The position numbers and the translations under genes are program-made. The notes beneath the pieces are model-generated. The model saw only the letters and a list, made by a program, of their open reading frames with translations, made no database searches and was not told where the DNA came from. Shown piece by piece: positions 54,773 through 64,000 of a DNA stretch of 64,000 nt (position 1 is the stretch's first letter; each line of letters opens with the position of its first letter). Source of the stretch: Saprolegnia diclina VS20 (taxonomy: Eukaryota > Oomycota > Saprolegniomycetes > Saprolegniales > Saprolegniaceae). The stretch spans positions 91,961-155,960 of the forward strand of contig NW_008246103.1 of the NCBI RefSeq assembly GCF_000281045.1, written 5' to 3'.

Positions 54773-56983
54773 ATGCGCTGCGCCCGTGTCGTTGCGGTCT
54801 GCCTCGCGGCCCTCGCCGCGCCCACCGTCGCTGACGTCGAAACGCACGAGGTAGAAGCCACCGCGTGCTTGTGATGGCTCATGGGTGCTAGTACAATGCG
54901 GCGGAAGAGGTCGTCGTCTGGGTCAACAAGATCGGCCCGTTCAACAACCCGCAGGAGACGTACACGTACAACTCGCTGCCGTTCTGCAAGGCGCCGGGCC
55001 TCGAGCTTCCGGAGGCTCACGCGTTGGGCATTGGCGAAATCCTTGAGGGCAACGAGCTCTTCAACTCGGGCATGGCGGCGACGTTTGGCGTCGACACGGA
55101 CATGACGACCATGTGCTCGCAGACGTTGTCGGCGTCGGAAGCGCAAGAATTCATCGATGCAGTCGACGAGCACTACTGGTACCAAATGAACGTGGACGAC
55201 TTGCCCGTATGGGGTCTCGTCGGCAAGGTCGTCCAGGCCGACGACGAGCCGGAGCTCGTCAAAGAGGTACATTTTCGCCCAAAGGCGCGTCCTGGTATCC
55301 ACCTCGCGTGTCTAGTTTGCCATTGGCACGCATCTCATCTACACACACAAGAAGTTTAGCATCTCGTACAACGGCCCGCACATCATCCACGTCAACCTCA
55401 CGTACGCGGACGTGGCGACGCCGATCCAAGCCAACAAGTAGGCATCACGATCTTGTCCATCCTTATTGGCTCACGCGACTGCAGGAAGATCGACTTTACC
55501 TACGAGGTGTCATGGACCAAGACGGACATTTCGTTTGACGACCGGTTTGATCGCTACCTCGAGGACGAGTACGTACTCTGCACGCCCTATCAGATCTCAC
55601 ATATATGTAGATTCTTTGAGCACCAGATCCACTGGTTTAGCATCTTCAACTCGTTCATGATGGTCATCTTCCTTTGCGGCCTCGTCGCGCTCATCTTGCT
55701 GCGCACGCTCCGGAACGACTATGCGCGTTTTGCGGCCGACGACGACGAGCTCCTCCTCGAGCCCGGCCACACGAGCTCGATGCTCAAGGACGAGTCGTCG
55801 GCCGGCTGGAAGCTCCTGCATGGCGACGTATTTCGCGCCCCGAAGCATCTCCTGCTCTTTTGCGCGCTCCTCGGCACGGGTGCCCAGCTGCTCGTGCTCA
55901 CGCTGCTCGTGATTCTCATTTCGATCTTCTCGTCGCTTTACATGAAGCCCGGTGGCATTGTCTCGGTGGGGCTCACCTGCTACGCGCTCTCGTCGCTCGC
56001 CAACGGGTACGCGAGCGGCGCGTCGTACCACCAATTTTTCTATCCGCGCGTCTCGAAGGACTGGATCAAGGCCATGGTGCTCTCGATCGCGCTGCTGCCG
56101 TCGGTCGTGTTTGTCTCGCTCTTCTTTATCAACGCGCTCTCGATTGTCTACGGCACGACGTACGCCATTCCCTTTGTGACGATCGTCCAAGTGATCCTTG
56201 TGTGGTTCTTTGTGTCGTGCCCGCTCTCGGTGCTCGGTACGATCCTCGGTCGCCACGGCGCGGCTAAGAAAGGCTTTCCGTGCCGCGTCAACAAGTTTCC
56301 GCGCGAAGTGCCGGACGCGCGCTGGTACCTCCGGCCAGTGGTACGTGCATGCTGTCCAATGTTTTCGTTATTTTTTTGGCAATATTTTTGTTGCATTTTT
56401 GCATTTATTTTGCATTTTTGCATTTATTTTGCATTTTTGCGTCTTTTGCATTTTGGTATATTTTGCTTTTTTGTATCTATATGTTTCTCATAGTGTACAT
56501 GGTAGGTGCTCGGGCTCTTGACGGGCATTCTTCCGTTTGGCTCGATCTTTATCGAGATGTACTTTATCTTTGCGTCGTTTTGGAACTACAAGTTCTACTA
56601 CGTCTACGGCTTTATGCTGCTCGTGTTTCTCATCCTCTCGGTCGTCACGGTGTGCGTCACGATCGTGTGCACGTACTTTCTGCTCAACGCGGAGAACTAC
56701 CATTGGCACTGGACGTCGTTCCTCGCTGCGGGCTCGACCGCGCTCTACGTGTTTGCGTACGCGATCTACTTCTACTTCTTCAAGACCAACATGTCGGGCT
56801 TTCTCCAGACGAGCTTTTATTTTGGCTACATGTACGTATAGGACATTATGTATATTGTGTCTCATGGGTATGGCGACTAGGGGTCTCTTTTGCTTCAGCT
56901 TCTTCATCATGTGCGGCTCGATCGGGTACTACGGCAGCAGTGCGTTCACCAAGCGGATATACCGCAACATCAAGATCGAGTGA
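54773..56983 (+). CDS. TM9SF: Transmembrane 9 superfamily (EMP70/nonaspanin) protein
   Basis: Signal peptide [20 protein letters not shown], then a 45-bp intron, then the lumenal domain starting [24 protein letters not shown], with NSLPFC diagnostic of TM9SF1-type members. [20 protein letters not shown] starts the membrane part; helices follow through [28 protein letters not shown] and FYFGYM. The last residues [10 protein letters not shown] are the conserved C-terminus that binds COPI and retains the protein in the Golgi. Family members act in membrane-protein sorting, adhesion and phagocytosis. One intron (about 56339-56505) is unusually long and T-rich with repeated tttgcatttatt units; the others are about 45-60 bp. 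Confidence 0.93.
56339..56505 (+). repeat. T-rich short-tandem repeat intron in the TM9SF gene
   Basis: The intron carries repeated TTTTGCATTTATTTTGCAT-like units over about 110 bp (56382-56470). At about 165 bp it is three to four times longer than other introns in the window, so repeat growth probably enlarged it. Confidence 0.75.
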
Positions 56984-57419
56984 GAGACGATGTTCACCAC
57001 ACGACTGCAATCCAACGACATCTTTGCTTGTCCATTGCGTTCTCCTTCTTCTTCTGCTTCTATCGCATGGGGGCCAGAGATGACGCATGTCACGGTGGCA
57101 GTGGTGGTCATGCGGCTGCGTCCCTCGTCGTACACCAAGCAAGGGCACCTGCTTGGGAATTGTGCCCCAGCGAAAATACGCAGAGAGCACGTCGGCACAA
57201 AAGACGGTGGCTGGCGTCCAGACACGGTAGCTCTCACTCTCTCTTGTCGCTGCTCGGGCGAGCCTCCAGCTCGCGCAAACTCGAGCGTACGACGAAGGCC
57301 ATAAATTTAGAGCCTTTGTGCTGCTAGTAGGACGCTTGCACTTGACTGCCGAGCACAGAGATTCTCGGTGTTATCGAACCCTCTGCATGCTCCAACGAAA
57401 GGTGCATGTTTGCTAATGG
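56984..57419. other. Convergent spacer
   Basis: 436 bp between the TM9SF stop and the F-box/TBC stop. No gene recognised. Confidence 0.5.
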
Positions 57420-59124
57420 TTAGAAGAAGTCCATGAGCGACGTGGCGGGGTCGTACTGCGCGGCAAGCAGTGCGAGCGCCGGCTCGGACGTCGCAAGCAT
57501 CAGCGTGTCGTGGTCGCCGGCTTCGAGCGCCGCGTGGAGCGACTGGTTGAGCGTTTTTGGGAGCTTGGCGAGGGCCTGGAGCGGCTTGGGCGCAAGGATT
57601 TGGTCGGCGTGCACGCTGAGCAAGCCCACGTAGAGGCGCAGCATGGCGCCCCAGCCATGCTGCAGAAAGCCATCCAAAATCACAACCATACTGCGGCTCG
57701 TGAGGCTCACTTCGTGTACAAAGAGCGCGAGGATCCAGCCGGACGCGTACATTTGCGGATGCACTTTGTGCTTGAGGAGCGCGGAGCCCACGTGCGGAAG
57801 GTGCACCCGCACGAGGCAATCGAGCTGGTACATGCGCAGCTTGGCGCCCGGCAGGTCGGGGCAGCGAAAGACGTCCCGAAAGGTATAATGCAACAAGAGC
57901 GCTGCAAAGATCTCGAAGGCCGATGCCTCGTCGTACGCGAGGCAGCTCAGAAGCGCACTGCCCAGGAACGTCATGCCGTGGCAGTACCCAATCTCGGGGT
58001 CCAGCGCCGCGTACGCGCGGAGAAGACGGCTAAGCATGGCCTGCGCGGCCGCTTCATCTACGTTACAGCTTGTTGCAGGGTCATAGATCCCGTTGCGAAA
58101 GGTCGTGCGGCGCACATCGGCGTCGATCGCGCGGTGGTGGGGATTCGCCATGTCGGCCGCTGCGATCGCAACGAGCTGTCCGTAGTCATAGCAGCGAGGC
58201 GCGTACCCCGGGCGCCGACGAATGCAGTGCGTCCAAAAGCGCCAACGATCGAGGGGTGTCCGAAGCGAGGCAGTCAGGAGACGCTTGGAAGCCACGGCGT
58301 CGTGCCACGTACGCGAAACGAGCCGTGCGCTTGCCACGTCACGCGCTGAGAGAAACGAAAAGATATGAAGGGTCGCGCCCTTGAGACTCGTCATGGGCGC
58401 GTGCAGCGCCTGGAGTTCGCGCACCAGCAGCACCACCGCTTCGTTGCCGGTGCGCACGAGGTCGTCGACAAGCTTCTCGAGGCGGTCGTGGCACTTGAGC
58501 TTCTCGGCCTCGCGCGGGCCAAGGCGGCTCAAGTCGCGCACGAGTTCCTGTAGCTTCACAAGCTTGGCGTTGGCTTGCGCAATGCACTGCCACGCTCTCG
58601 CGCGCACGCCACTGCGCTGGGACGGGTCGTGGCCGTCGAGCTCGGCGAGGTGCCGCGTGTACTCGGCGAGACTCGCTGCGTGACGCGCCTAGCGTGTTCA
58701 TGACGACCAAAAGATTGCTCTCTGGCGTTCACGCACCTTGGCTGTCGAGAGGATGCGGTGGCCGGCTGCCCACTCGGGCTGGCGCGAGACCCGCACATGG
58801 CGCTGGAAGCGAGCGACGAGGTCGTCGTCGACGGCGTCGCATGGCTAGACACAGAATGAGTACAACAAGACTATCCAAGATGGACACATGGAAGTAGTAG
58901 CGTACGCTGCTTATCGTAGGGTGCACCTGGCGTCGCATCGAGGGACCGGACGGGGTGCCGTAGACTGCTGCGTAGACGCCGGACGCGTCGATTTTGTATT
59001 TTTTGAGCGCGCTCTCGGGCGCGTGGACCTCGCTGCTGCAAAATGACGCAGCTGGTGGCGGCGGCTTGGCGCGCGGCTCCATCCACGCACCCAGCGACCG
59101 CGCAATCGACTCGAAGAAGCTCAT
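57420..59124 (-). CDS. F-box/TBC (Rab-GAP-like) protein
   Basis: Start MSFFESIARSLGAWMEP at 59124. Two short introns join HPT to PCDAVDDDLVARFQRHV and ILSTAK to ARHAASLAEYTRHL. The main exon carries an F-box (LHIFSFLSARDVASARLVSRTWHDAV) and then a TBC domain. TBC arginine-finger motif: AIDADVRRT (IxxDxxRT expected), present. The glutamine-finger motif YxQGMN reads YCHGMT, so the second catalytic residue is His. Further TBC parts are LLRAYAALDPEIG, then ALFVHEVSLTSRSMVVILDGFLQHGW. TBC proteins turn off Rab GTPases and F-box proteins bind SCF ligases. The fusion may link Rab control to ubiquitination, but GAP activity is uncertain. Confidence 0.83.
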
Positions 59125-59701
59125 CGACAACGGTCAGCGGTATATTGCGATCTTCGAGGGGCGTGCCGTAACGGCTAACCGGTTAAATGCATCGTAACCG
59201 GCTGCCGTCTCGTGTTGCGGTCATCCGTGCCCCTTCCTGCCCCTGCCAGCTCATGCAGTGTTTTAAACACCGACGCATAATGAACAGTAATTGATGATGA
59301 TCCGTGACCGTCGAGGACCGGGACAGCAACGTGCAGTTGGTTGTCTGACGGTCTGTCCACCAGCTCATATTGCAGTCTGCTTTACAAGGGATCACTGCTG
59401 CTCTTGCTACGTTTACGCCCAGCCCACTTGGCTCGCCTCTGTGACGTCACTTGTCGTTTGCATGACGTCATAGCAGCGATACGAGCCACCAAGAGTTAAC
59501 TTCGGACTCGGTCGGCTCGTCTAGCAAGCATTGCGATGCAAAGATGTTGTATGTCGGTAATATGAAGCACCACTGGCGGCGTGGCCGTCAGTGGCTTCGC
59601 GATGTCCAACCTACCCGTTTAAAACAGCACGCATGCAGAAAGCGCTAGATTTTTTGTAAATTGCGCTGTTTAAAACAGGTGACGGCAAATCCGGGCCGGG
59701 C
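59125..59701. promoter_or_regulatory. Divergent intergenic region with two CRE palindromes and three GTTTAAAACA copies
   Basis: The region lies between the F-box/TBC start and the 6-phosphogluconolactonase start. TGACGTCA, the bZIP/CRE palindrome, is perfect at 59442-59449 and 59463-59470, centres 21 bp (two helical turns) apart. GTTTAAAACA occurs at 59617 and 59668, and inverted at 59259. No coding exon seen. Confidence 0.6.
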
Positions 59702-60653
59702 ATGCTCATTCCGCCTCTGGTTTGCTTGGCTGCCGCCGTCTTCTTGTACCTTCCGAGCATGAGCCGCGTGACGACGTACGATCAAGGCCGCATTGTTCAT
59801 GTCGGCGCCTCGGGCGACGAGGTGGGCGCTGCCGTGGGCCAGCTCGTGGCCGACCTCAGCAAGGCCTCGATCGCTGCGTCGGGTCGCTTCACACTGGCGC
59901 TCTCGGGCGGCTCGCTGCCCAAGGTACGCATCCTCTCGCATCGCCGAGCTTACGCCGCGCGTTAGATTCTCGAGAAGGGTCTCGCGTCGCTCAAGGGCGA
60001 CCTCGACTTCTCCAAGTGGCACGTCTTCTTCGCCGACGAGCGCTGCGTGCCGCTTGAGCATGCGGACAGCAACTACTTGGCCTGCCACGACGCCTTGTTC
60101 CAACACGTACGTCGCATTTGGCGGTAACGCAAACGCAGTACCCTACAGCTGTGGTGTAGGTCCCGATTCCCCGTGCGCAGATCCACACGATCGTTCTGGA
60201 CAGCGATCCGGCCGTCGTCGCCACCGAGTACACGCGCCAGCTTGCGAGCCTTTGGGGCCCCACGGTAGGCGACCTACCTGCGCCCAAGCAGTCCGATCTC
60301 ATGGATGAGCATGCTAGCTGCCGCGTTTCGACTTGATCTTGCTCGGTATGGGCCCGGATGGGCACACGTGCTCGCTCTTCCCCGGCCACCCGCTTCTGCA
60401 CGAAATGTCGCTGTGGGTCGCGCCGATCTCGGACTCGCCCAAGCCGCCGCCGCAGCGCATTACGCTCACGTACCCCGTCGTCAACAACGCGGCGGCCGTT
60501 GCTTTCGTCGCGACGGGCGACAGCAAGGCGCCGCTCATGCGCCACATGCTGGGGCTCGAGATCCAGACGCCGTCGCTGCCCGCCGCGCGCATCTTGCCAA
60601 CGCATGGCCAACTCCACTGGTTCCTCGACGACGCCGCGGCGTCCAAGCTCTAG
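59702..60653 (+). CDS. PGLS: 6-phosphogluconolactonase
   Basis: Second step of the oxidative pentose-phosphate pathway: hydrolyses 6-phosphogluconolactone to 6-phosphogluconate. Exons carry [12 protein letters not shown], then [29 protein letters not shown] (signature), the [12 protein letters not shown] region, and [21 protein letters not shown] (second signature). It ends [15 protein letters not shown]. At least three short introns interrupt it. The first ATG (59702) adds a hydrophobic [19 protein letters not shown] leader; the second (59759, [10 protein letters not shown]) would give a normal cytosolic enzyme. The leader could be a secretory or plastid-relic signal, or 5' UTR. Convergent with the zinc-binding gene 102 bp away. 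Confidence 0.9.
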
Positions 60654-60755
60654 GGTCACTGCACGCACGTGTAATTTCCATTAAATAGCCATCGCTTGAC
60701 TCTTGTCTCGTGGCTTCCCAGCTGTTGGCATCCCAGATCTTCTGCTTCCGAGAGC

Positions 60756-61280
60756 TCATCCCCGTTTGGTGTTGTCGGTTGTGGCCGTCCATGGTCGGTT
60801 GACAGAGATCTCGTGGAGGTACTCGAGGAGGGGTTCGTCAATCGTGTGTAAGAACTCGGCGACTTGTTCGAGCTCGAGCGTGGCGGGCGGCGCGGCGTCC
60901 GGCGTCGTGTGGGCGAGGCAGAAGCCACCGAGGCGCGCGTGGTGGCCGCAGCCTTGCGCGGCACAGATGCGGCCGCCGCCGTGGCGCACACAGCGCTTGC
61001 GCGCATGGGCTTGCTTCTTGCAACCGTCGACGACGCAGAAGCGCTTGGTCGCGAGGCCGCCGTGGTCGACGCAGTAGTCGCCGCCGTTGACCGCGTTGGT
61101 GCAGTGTTCGATCGCGCACGGCTTCTTGCCGCCATGGCGCACGCAGAGGCCGCGCGCGTAGACTTGGTTGTGGCACTCGGGGAACGAGCACTTCTTTCGA
61201 CGCTTGTGGAAAGCGCATTTCGAGCAGCCGTACAGCGCCTCTTGTCGGCAGTCCTTGAACATACACAGCGTCTTGGCCAT
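60756..61280 (-). CDS. Cys/His-rich zinc-binding protein, WRKY19-like family, dispersed copy
   Basis: 174 residues from MAKTLCMFKDC at 61280; an in-frame ATG at 61388 would add 36 dissimilar residues. It has the same five-module plan as the 24.6-30.5 kb array: CMFKDC, CSFPEC, CAIEHC, CVVDGC and CAAQGC heads with CVRH or CxxH ends, and NQVYARGLCVRHGGKK and AHARKRCVRHGGGR linkers. The tail has IDEPLLEYLHEIS where the array copies have IDxxILxLLCDxx, so the final Cys is lost. It is clearly more diverged from the five array copies than they are from each other. Confidence 0.85.
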   Translation of the reverse strand: MAKTLCMFKDCRQEALYGCSKCAFHKRRKKCSFPECHNQVYARGLCVRHGGKKPCAIEHCTNAVNGGDYCVDHGGLATKRFCVVDGCKKQAHARKRCVRHGGGRICAAQGCGHHARLGGFCLAHTTPDAAPPATLELEQVAEFLHTIDEPLLEYLHEISVNRPWTATTDNTKRG

Positions 61281-62920
61281 GGTTTCTTCAAATGACAGCA
61301 ATGCAAAAGGCCAGTGAAGAAGCCTATACTTGACGCTGCGAGTTGGAATATCACGCGTTGGATCCCACTTTGGCGGTGGCAGCGCCATAGAAACCAGCCG
61401 CGGATGCCACTTCTGCGCGCCGCGTCAGGGTCAGTAACGATGCCTTCGTCAAGCCTGGGACGGACGCAGCGCGGCGTAACGCTAGGTACCTTGAGCTATG
61501 ACCATAAGATTACCTGTCTTCAACAACTCTTGTCTAGGTTGCTTCGTCGTGATGATGCCGCGGACCACGCTGCATCGCTCGTGTCGATCCAAGTTCCCGC
61601 GCAAAACGCCCAAGATCGCAAAACCGGACCATGTGCTGCGACGCGCTGATTGGCCTGATGTGAGTGACGTCATGGTTTGCACCAATGAAAGTGCTTGGTT
61701 CGCGTGTCCCAGCAAGGATATCATCTCTCTGACAGGCCGGGATGGCGGCGATGGATGACGGCGCTCGACACCTTGGAGCACCAAGCAGAAGAAGAATTCA
61801 TTGACACACAACTTGTCTCTCATGCGGCCAAGTCCATCCTTCTTAGCACGACGATAACAGTCAGCAAAGACGTTCCGACCCAAGCACGCGCTCCCCAACT
61901 CCATGTGGTGATGCTGGAGGCCGTTGTTGTAATGCGTCCCGAGCAAAAGGCAGCTGGTGCTGGAGAGCAGCGGTCGTCTAGAGTGTACTGTAGTAAAGGT
62001 GGTGGTGTTCTCACTTCATGCATGCTCTCGTGTGTCGTCGCCTCAGCTTCTTTCGACGCGTACGCACTGCTGCGTTTCGGTTCCAACGTGGGAAGAATGG
62101 ACGCAAATGCCGTTTCTATGGAGAGGCTCGAGAGAGGTGATGATGGCGGACGCGGGACAGGCGCAGCGCGCCTTCTCAGGCGGACCACGGACACAGACGC
62201 GAGCCATTTCCACTGCGTTCCAGAGCAACAAGGCAGAAGACACCAAGATCTTATTGCCAAAGTCGCTTCTTGCCAGACGCGATTACGGTGACGCATCCGA
62301 ACTTACGCGGTCCCGGCAGTTGGTTTTGGAACAGCGCCGAATGCCACGGACTGCCGCCCAGACGCCCGGTGATGTTTACACCCCACGCTGCAATATTTCG
62401 CGAGCAAGCGGCGTCGGGCGTCGGAGGCTCGAGGACGTGGCAGCCGGACGCAGCACCAATCGCAATATACAGGGAAAAAGCAAGACTGGGGTCGCGGCGG
62501 CGCTGTCTGCGGCAGACAGGCTCGGTGGCGCCAGCTCCGTCGTCGATGCCATTGGTCGAATCTTGGCAAGGACTTGAGCCCGCACCTGAACGCCACTTGA
62601 ACTTGGGCCCGCTGCTTCATACAAAGATGCAGATCCTTCGCATCCTCGGCCATTGATTGGCCCGTGGCTTGAACTTGAAAATCGCGTGGTGTCCCGACGT
62701 GACCGGTGCATCTGTTATAACATGGATCCGGTGGTTGGTATAACAGGTGCAAAGTGCACTTGACACGTGCAAAGTGCCGTTACCCGGGTGTTAACTGGCA
62801 CAAGGTAAGTGTTATAGCGTCCAAGATCGCACGCGACCAGCTGCTGACAAATTGGCAACACCGCCGTCCGCTCATCACTTCGGTTCCTGCCCTTCCTCGC
62901 TCAAGCAGTCTAGCAGCAGC
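61281..62920. other. 1.6-kb spacer
   Basis: Frames up to 206 codons occur on both strands, but they overlap each other and show no similarity. TGACGTCA is at 61665-61672, and GTGCAAAGTGC occurs at 62747 and 62767 in the likely promoter of the next gene. Confidence 0.5.
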
Positions 62921-64000
62921 ATGAGCATGATGTTCCGCAAGAAGGCGCTGGCGCCGCTGAGCCTGACCCGCCACCTCTCGACGCGCCCGGCCAAGTGCGT
63001 CGGTGTCGTCCGCGAGGTCTACAACAAGTGGGAGCGGCGCGCGCCGCTGACGCCCGGCCACGTCCAGGAGCTCGTGCAGGCTGGCATCAACGTGCACGTG
63101 CAGCCGAGCAACCAGCGCATCTTCACCGACGACCAGTACACGGCGGCAGGCGCGGTGGTCACAAACGACCTCTCGGCGGCCAACGTCATTGTCGGCGTCA
63201 AGCAGGTGCCCATCGAGCATCTCCTCAACGACAAGACGTACCTCTTCTTCTCGCACACGATCAAGGCGCAGCCTGAGAACATGAAGCTCCTCGACGCGAT
63301 CTTGGAGAAGCGCATTCGCCTCATCGACTACGAGTGCATTACCGAGGGCGGGCAGCGCAACGGCCGCCGGCTCATTGCGTTTGGCTCGTACGCGGGCCGC
63401 GCCGGCATGCTCGCGGGCTTCCGCGGCCTCGGCGAGCGCCTCATCAACAAGGGCTACTCGTCGCCGTTCGTTAACATTGGCTCGGCGTACATGTACCAGG
63501 ACCTGGACCGGGCCAAGGCCGCGGTTGCGACCGCCGGCGAGCTCATCAAGAAGAACGGTCTTCCTGCCGACCTCGCGCCGCTCACCGTCGTCTTTACGGG
63601 CAGCGGCAACGTCTCGCAGGGTGCCCAAGAAGTGTTCAAGCTCCTCCCGCACGAGTTTGTGGCGCCCGAGGACCTCCCGCACCTCAAGCCCAACCGCCAC
63701 GTCGTCTATGGCTGCGTCGTCGATGAAAAGCACATGGTATGGACACATACCCACAAGGGTACCTCGTCTCACCCACCTTGGATTAGGTCGAGCACAAGAC
63801 CAAGAAGAACGACTTTACCAAGGAAGAGTACTACAAGCACCCGGAAGAGTACGAGCCGACGTTCCACAAGAAGGTTGCGCCATACACGTCGCTTCTTGTC
63901 AACTGCATGTACTGGGACGACCGGTACCCGCGCTTGATCACAAAGGACCAGATGGACGAGATCACGGCTGCCAGCGGCGGCGACCCCAAGCTCCTCGGCG
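62921..64000 (+). CDS. AASS: Alpha-aminoadipic semialdehyde synthase, lysine-ketoglutarate reductase part (runs off right edge)
   Basis: First two steps of lysine degradation via saccharopine, in mitochondria. The ATG at 62921 gives MSMMFRKKALAPLSLTRHLSTRPA, a good mitochondrial presequence; the in-frame TTG upstream is not a start. LKR motifs: GVVREVYNKWERRAPLTP, then TYLFFSHTIKAQPENMKLLD, LIDYECIT, AFGSYAGRAGMLAGFRGLG and VVFTGSGNVSQGAQEVFKLLP. A 53-bp intron near 63734-63786 joins DEKHM to VEHKTKKNDFTKEEYYKHP. The window ends inside LVNCMYWDDRYPRLITKDQ and following. Whether the saccharopine dehydrogenase half follows, as in animals and plants, lies outside the window. Confidence 0.9.

Noticed and set aside
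61695-62577. Overlapping frames of about 200 codons in the 61-63 kb spacer
   Set aside because: They overlap each other on both strands, have mixed composition and no similarity, and their codon use differs from real genes nearby.
62921-64000. Alanine dehydrogenase or transhydrogenase instead of LKR/SDH
   Set aside because: The N-terminal fold is shared, but SHTIKAQPENMKLLD, LIDYECIT and AFGSYAGRAGM are lysine-ketoglutarate reductase signatures.

Overview
The window looks like a piece of an oomycete nuclear genome, most likely a saprolegnialean water mould such as Aphanomyces, Achlya or Saprolegnia. The genes are eukaryotic and densely packed on both strands. They carry many very short GT-AG introns, about 42-55 bp wherever I could join the exons by hand. 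Several genes have lineage-style domain fusions: a solute-binding domain on a GPCR, an EF-hand on CorA, F-boxes on FIST and TBC domains, and a Rab-like GTPase on an SH2 domain. The genus is an inference from architecture and was not tested.

Layout. 1-5.4 kb: two tandem minus-strand paralogues that join an OpuAC-like (type II periplasmic) ligand-binding domain to a class C seven-helix receptor; the first runs off the left edge. 5.6-14 kb: a small unknown gene divergent from Sec61 alpha, then a Calx-beta/RCC1-repeat protein and the nucleolar multi-RRM protein NOP4/RBM28. 14.8-21.2 kb: a young Ty1/copia LTR retrotransposon with a 5-bp target duplication, LTRs that differ at 2 of 364 positions, and a half-tRNA(Met) primer site. 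It sits in a gene-poor stretch that also holds a 100-N assembly gap. 24.6-30.5 kb: five same-strand copies of a small Cys/His-rich zinc-binding family (often named WRKY19-like in oomycetes); a sixth copy lies at 61 kb on the other strand.

31-37 kb: two divergent histone pairs, H3/H4 and H2B/H2A, each with CCAAT-rich shared promoters. Three of the four genes end in a metazoan-type histone mRNA stem-loop. Between the pairs lie an EF-hand CorA Mg2+ channel and a steroid 5-alpha-reductase. 38-49.7 kb: a ferric reductase/NADPH-oxidase-like flavocytochrome, a VPS9-domain Rab5 exchange factor, an unknown gene, an F-box/FIST protein, mitoribosomal mS35, coatomer epsilon and a DNAJB-type co-chaperone. 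50.2-52.4 kb: a degenerate Rab-like GTPase fused to an SH2 domain. 52.7-64 kb: an amino-acid permease, a TM9SF/EMP70 protein, an F-box/TBC protein, 6-phosphogluconolactonase, the sixth zinc-binding paralogue, and the 5' part of the lysine-degrading aminoadipate-semialdehyde synthase.

Functionally the window is mostly housekeeping: secretion (Sec61, COPE, TM9SF, VPS9, TBC), chromatin, ribosome biogenesis and metabolism. The accessory parts are the receptor pair, the retrotransposon, the zinc-binding array and the GTPase-SH2 gene. Exon joins were made by eye from reading frames and GT-AG sites; no transcript data were available.
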